Below, piece after piece: positions 13,331 through 16,044 of a stretch of DNA of 16,044 bases (its first letter is position 1; every line of letters starts with the position of its first letter). The notes below the pieces were generated by a model. The model was not told the DNA's origin. It ran no database searches and was given only the letters and a program-made list of their open reading frames with translations. A program made the translations under genes and the position numbers. This stretch comes from Clostridiales bacterium (lineage in GTDB: Bacteria; Bacillota; Clostridia; Oscillospirales; Oscillospiraceae), in NCBI GenBank assembly GCA_021203685.1, contig JAJQAS010000110.1, positions 1 through 16,044 on the forward strand. The letters run 5' to 3'.

Positions 13331-13480
13331 AGCTATTAGCTCTTAGCTTTGTAGTGCTTACCGATTCGCTCTGCACTTTGGGTTTACCGCACAAGACACG
13401 AACAATCAACCGATGTTTAACGCTGTTCGCTTTAGCCTGGCAGTGCGTAACTAACAGCTGACAGCTAACGGCTAATAGCT
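13331..13480. mobile_element. MITE-like 150-bp element with inverted termini
   Basis: The ends AGCTATTAGCTCTTAGCT (13331-13348) and AGCTAACGGCTAATAGCT (13463-13480) are inverted copies of each other, matching at 16 of 18 positions. The sequences around them repeat TTAGCT-like units, and no coding frame lies inside. Similar AGCTATTAGC-rich repeats are a common intergenic type in gut Clostridia, from recall. It lies between the third HXXEE gene and the EFR1 gene and may separate two transcripts or supply promoter or terminator signals; no clear target-site duplication was identified. Confidence 0.6.
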
Positions 13481-13499
13481 TATTAAAGTGAGGTGCCAT

Positions 13500-14312
13500 A
13501 TGTCCGAAAAAACGGTTATCTATTATTACTCCGGCTCCGGAAACAGTCTCTCCGTTGCAAAACACATTGGCGAGAAGCTGGGAAATACAACGCTTTTGTC
13601 CGTCTACACCCTGCGGGATGTCCCGGAGATTCCGGCGGACTACACCCGAATCGGCATTGTGACCGCCACATGGTTCGTCCGGCCGCCGCGAGTGGTGAAG
13701 GAGGTCTGTGAAAAACTCCGCTGCTCCAGACAACAGAAAATTTTCATTGTTGCCACCTGCGGCGGCTATGACGGGTACGTCTGCATCGACCTGAAGGCCA
13801 TTTTACAGCCCAAAACGGACTTCGCTGTGCAGACCTTTATGCTCCCCATGCCGCCCAACCATATCGTGGGCTTTTCACCCCTGCCGGACTGGGCGAACCG
13901 TATTTATCTGAACCATGAGGCCAAGGCTACCGGAAAAATCGCGGAAAAAATTCAATCGGATACACCCACGAGAAACCGCAAGGGTCTCAACCGCAAGGCG
14001 CTTGCCTGGGTATCCAAGACCTTCAACGGCTGGCTGGGCGTAGACCGGGACAGCGTGGAGGGCGGCTTCTACACCACCGATGCCTGCACCAAATGCGGCA
14101 TCTGTGAGAAGCTCTGCAAAAACGGGAACATCCATCTGACCGGGGACGGCCCGGTCTGGGGCCACGACTGCCAGCAGTGCATGGCCTGTATCATGTGGTG
14201 CCCCAACCGGGCCATTCGTCACCCCAATGTGCCGGAGAAGCGCAGGCGCTACCAGAACCCGAACGTCACCCTGAAGGATATGACGCAGTCAGAATTTCAT
14301 GTGGGGGAATGA
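13500..14312 (+). CDS. EFR1-family flavodoxin-ferredoxin fusion
   Basis: This 270-residue redox protein has an N-terminal flavodoxin-like domain with the FMN loop YYSGSGNSLSVAKHIGEKLG (residues 9-28) and a C-terminal domain carrying two four-cysteine clusters: C196, C199, C202, C206 and C224, C227, C230, C234 (the latter ending CPNRAIRHP), each expected to hold a [4Fe-4S] centre. It is an EFR1-family electron carrier that would shuttle electrons between flavin and iron-sulfur partners in the cytoplasm. The start at 13500 has GAGGTG about 6 bases upstream; an upstream in-frame ATG at 13488 is less well placed. The SDR gene begins two bases after its stop, so they form a pair, probably with the EFR1 as electron partner for that chemistry. 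Confidence 0.93.
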   Translation: MSEKTVIYYYSGSGNSLSVAKHIGEKLGNTTLLSVYTLRDVPEIPADYTRIGIVTATWFVRPPRVVKEVCEKLRCSRQQKIFIVATCGGYDGYVCIDLKAILQPKTDFAVQTFMLPMPPNHIVGFSPLPDWANRIYLNHEAKATGKIAEKIQSDTPTRNRKGLNRKALAWVSKTFNGWLGVDRDSVEGGFYTTDACTKCGICEKLCKNGNIHLTGDGPVWGHDCQQCMACIMWCPNRAIRHPNVPEKRRRYQNPNVTLKDMTQSEFHVGE

Positions 14313-14314
14313 GG

Positions 14315-15232
14315 ATGAGTTGGACATTAGAGAGCATCCCAGGCCTTTCCGGCAAAGTGATGATCGTGACCGGGGCAAACAGCGGCCTGGGGTTTGAAAC
14401 GGCCAAAGAGCTTTCCCGCAAAGGCGCAAAGGTCGTAATGGCTTGCCGAAATCCGCAAAAAGCGGAGGCAGCCATGCAAAAGATTTGGGACGATGTTCCG
14501 GGCGCAGATTTGGATACCATGCTTTTAGACCTTGCCAGCCAAAAAAGCGTTGCAGATTTCGCAGCCCAGTTCATGCGAAAATACGACCGGCTGGATGTTC
14601 TCGTCAACAATGCCGGAATTATGGCGGCCCCATATTCTGAAACCGTTGACGGGTTTGAAAATCATTTTGCGACGAATTATCTCGGCCACTTTGCGCTGAC
14701 AGCAAGGTTATTTGACCTGCTGGAGGCGACATCTGGCGCAAGAGTCGTCAGTGTCAGCAGCCTTGCCTACTTTTTTGGAAATAAGATCAATTTTGACAAT
14801 CTGTATTATAAGGACAGAAAGGGTTTTGGCAGATGGCGGGCGTATGGACGTTCCAAAATGGAAATGCTTCTGTTCGCGTATGAAATGCAGCGGCGTCTCG
14901 CACGCGCAGGCAAGTCCACAATTTCGCTTGCTGCGCACCCGGGAATTGCGCAGACAAATATCATGCCGACCCAGGCGAATAACAACTTCACGAAGAAGTT
15001 CTTAACGCTGGTCGCCAGCTTTTTGAAGCCTACCATCTATGGCGCAATGCCATTGATCCGAGCGGCGACAGATACAGAGGTTGTGGGAGGCGAATACTTC
15101 GGGCCGTCAAAGGACAGGATGCCGGACGTTGTCAAGTCAAATAAAGCGTCCCACGATTTGGATACCGCAAAAAAGCTATGGGAAGTTTCCGAAACACTAA
15201 CGGGACTTCATTATCTGGATGAGACCAGGTAA
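14315..15232 (+). CDS. Short-chain dehydrogenase (retinol dehydrogenase-like SDR)
   Basis: This is a 305-residue classical/retinol-dehydrogenase-like SDR that would use NAD(P)H to interconvert an alcohol and a ketone or aldehyde. It shows TGANSGLG (19-26) at the cofactor site, the R45 position of an NADP-type loop (ACRN), NNAG (98-101), VSVSS with S148/S149, and the catalytic Y177-x3-K181 (YGRSK). The C-terminal AAHPGIAQTNI strand is typical of the RDH-like subfamily. The start at 14315 lies six bases after a GGGGGA site and three bases after the EFR1 stop; a start at 14309 would overlap it by four bases and is possible. Substrate is unknown, though the neighbouring HXXEE and EFR1 proteins hint at a hydrophobic or lipid substrate. 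Confidence 0.9.
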   Translation: MSWTLESIPGLSGKVMIVTGANSGLGFETAKELSRKGAKVVMACRNPQKAEAAMQKIWDDVPGADLDTMLLDLASQKSVADFAAQFMRKYDRLDVLVNNAGIMAAPYSETVDGFENHFATNYLGHFALTARLFDLLEATSGARVVSVSSLAYFFGNKINFDNLYYKDRKGFGRWRAYGRSKMEMLLFAYEMQRRLARAGKSTISLAAHPGIAQTNIMPTQANNNFTKKFLTLVASFLKPTIYGAMPLIRAATDTEVVGGEYFGPSKDRMPDVVKSNKASHDLDTAKKLWEVSETLTGLHYLDETR

Positions 15233-15277
15233 TGCTGAAAGGGCATACTCATAAACCAATCACAGGTCGTCCTCCGG

Positions 15278-15748
15278 TTACTCCGCGAAATTCTGTGCGC
15301 AGTCTCCCGTCTGAAAATCATTCAGCAGCGCTTTTAACTCATCCAACAGCGTTCCCAGCGTCACCTGCTCCATGCTGTCTTTCATGGCGGTCACAGCGTC
15401 CAGCATATGCGGATACAAAAGCTGGTAGATATTTTTCCCAACAGGACAGGTGCTGTCTGTCTCATGGAGTTTGAAAATCTCCTCCACATCGTTGGTCTCC
15501 ACCGCCTGGTACACATCCCACAGTGTAATGTCTTTTGGCTCCCTGGCGAGATGGACCCCGCCGTTTTTTCCGGCAGAGGCTGTCAACAGACCGTTTCTGG
15601 ACAAATCGAGAAAGATATTCCGAATTGTGACGGCGTTGGAGCCGGTGCTTTCCGCAACGAGGGTGCTTGTCACCCGACGCTTCGGAGATAAAACCGCAAC
15701 ATAGAGCAGAGCGTGAACTGCCGTTGGGAACTTTTTGCTGACACGCAT
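15278..15748 (-). CDS. Rrf2-family transcriptional regulator
   Basis: This is a 156-residue Rrf2 regulator with an N-terminal winged helix (FPTAVHALLYVAVLSPKRRV, then TSTLVAESTGSNAVTIRNIF) and the wing motif AGKNGGVHLAR. It has only two cysteines (CPVGKNIY and GDCAQ), not the three-cysteine cluster of iron-sulfur sensors such as IscR, so it is closer to the small ligand-, thiol- or nitric-oxide-related members; its signal is unknown. The start at 15748 has AGGGTGG about 7 bases upstream; an extension to 15823 reaches into the promoter region. It is divergent from the right-edge nitroreductase and probably binds the symmetric site at 15850-15872. It is convergent with the SDR gene, with 45 bases between their stops and no obvious terminator. 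Confidence 0.9.
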   Translation of the reverse strand: MRVSKKFPTAVHALLYVAVLSPKRRVTSTLVAESTGSNAVTIRNIFLDLSRNGLLTASAGKNGGVHLAREPKDITLWDVYQAVETNDVEEIFKLHETDSTCPVGKNIYQLLYPHMLDAVTAMKDSMEQVTLGTLLDELKALLNDFQTGDCAQNFAE

Positions 15749-15823
15749 ACGACCACCCTTTTCTCGCAACATAAGTATTACCAGAAGTATAACAGATTTT
15801 ATCTGAAAAATCAAATGTAACAC

Positions 15824-15852
15824 TTGACATTACGATTAAAAGTCACTATAAT
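15824..15852 (+). promoter_or_regulatory. Consensus promoter of the right-edge nitroreductase
   Basis: A perfect TTGACA (15824-15829) and TATAAT (15847-15852) lie 17 bases apart. The first base of the symmetric operator is at 15850, so the -10 is partly covered by it. Confidence 0.85.
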
Positions 15853-15872
15853 GTAATTATTCAAATTACATT
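15850..15872. promoter_or_regulatory. Symmetric operator (probable Rrf2 site)
   Basis: AATGTAATT (15850-15858) and AATTACATT (15864-15872) are perfect inverted 9-bp arms with a 5-bp spacer, overlapping the -10 and transcription start region. A looser version, with AATGT and ACATT arms, lies around the -35 just upstream. Rrf2 binding is inferred from position. Confidence 0.65.
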
Positions 15873-15887
15873 AAGGAGGACCTCTCT

Positions 15888-16044
15888 ATGCAAACATTGG
15901 AAGCCATTGCGAAAAGAAAATCGACGAGGGACTTTGACCCGAACAAGGCTGTGCCGGATGAAGTGGTGGATACCATCGTGAAGGCGGGCTGTCAGGCTCC
16001 CATCGGCGGGAACCAGCGGGATTCCCTGCACCTGACGGTCTGCC
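15888..16044 (+). CDS. Nitroreductase-family protein, N-terminal part (cut by right edge)
   Basis: The first 52 residues are visible: MQTLEAIAKRKSTRDFDPNK, then VPDEVVDTIVKAGCQAPIGGNQR. This is the classic nitroreductase opening, with RKSTRDF contacting FMN phosphate and a GCQAPIGGN helix-cap segment. The start has AAGGAGGA seven bases upstream. It is monocistronic or first in an operon, behind a consensus promoter and under probable Rrf2 control. It is not a close copy of the nitroreductase at 2648. The remainder lies beyond the window, so its substrate class and completeness cannot be judged. Confidence 0.9.
   Translation, partial: MQTLEAIAKRKSTRDFDPNKAVPDEVVDTIVKAGCQAPIGGNQRDSLHLTVC

Noticed and set aside
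13349..13462. Small gene or RNA inside the MITE-like element
   Set aside because: No start with ribosome-binding site, no tRNA-like cloverleaf and no coding pattern were visible.
13329..13733. Minus-strand 134-residue frame
   Set aside because: It crosses the MITE-like element and the start of the EFR1 gene and has no recognisable domain.

Overview
The window looks like an accessory region of a Gram-positive anaerobe, most likely a gut Clostridia (Oscillospiraceae/Lachnospiraceae type). The reasons are strong AGGAGG ribosome-binding sites, consensus TTGACA/TATAAT promoters, an EFR1-type flavodoxin-ferredoxin, HXXEE-domain membrane proteins, a large serine recombinase of conjugative-transposon type, and roughly balanced base composition. 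No rRNA, tRNA or CRISPR array was seen. The assignment comes from protein recognition by eye, not from a search.

Left part (1-1775): debris of an integrative mobile element. It holds the 5' portion of a large serine recombinase (minus strand, running off the left edge, GTG start), a small transposon-type ORF, a MazF/PemK toxin gene with a weak TTG start and no visible MazE, and the isolated C-terminal tail of a probable relaxase on the opposite strand, followed by a terminator. A 72-bp three-way-junction inverted-repeat structure lies in the recombinase leader.

Middle-left (1779-3430): a TetR regulator divergent from a nitroreductase-like flavoprotein, with repeated operator-like motifs between them, closed by a strong terminator.

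Central module (3431-10475): an HxlR regulator divergent from a five-gene, tightly spaced operon. The operon encodes a flavodoxin, a polysaccharide-pyruvyl-transferase-family protein, a 921-residue fusion of an extended-SDR reductase with an AMP-forming acyl-CoA synthetase/adenylation domain, a small cysteine-rich protein resembling the L-2-amino-thiazoline-4-carboxylic acid hydrolase family, and a GMC oxidoreductase with a CxxCxxCxxxC cluster. The promoter -10 is embedded in a perfect 18-bp palindrome. This is the best candidate here for an undescribed pathway; by domain logic it would activate a fatty or other carboxylic acid, reduce it to aldehyde/alcohol, and carry out further redox and perhaps pyruvyl/glycan chemistry. 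The module is bracketed by two nearly identical 38-bp terminator hairpins.

Right part (10498-16044): a second TetR regulator divergent from three consecutive HXXEE membrane proteins (first and third are close paralogues), a 150-bp MITE-like inverted-repeat element, an EFR1 flavodoxin/ferredoxin with a retinol-dehydrogenase-like SDR, and finally an Rrf2 regulator divergent from a second nitroreductase cut by the right edge. The recurring layout is a regulator divergent from a redox or membrane gene set, with a symmetric operator over the promoter. This suggests a cluster of separately inducible redox or xenobiotic/lipid-response modules.
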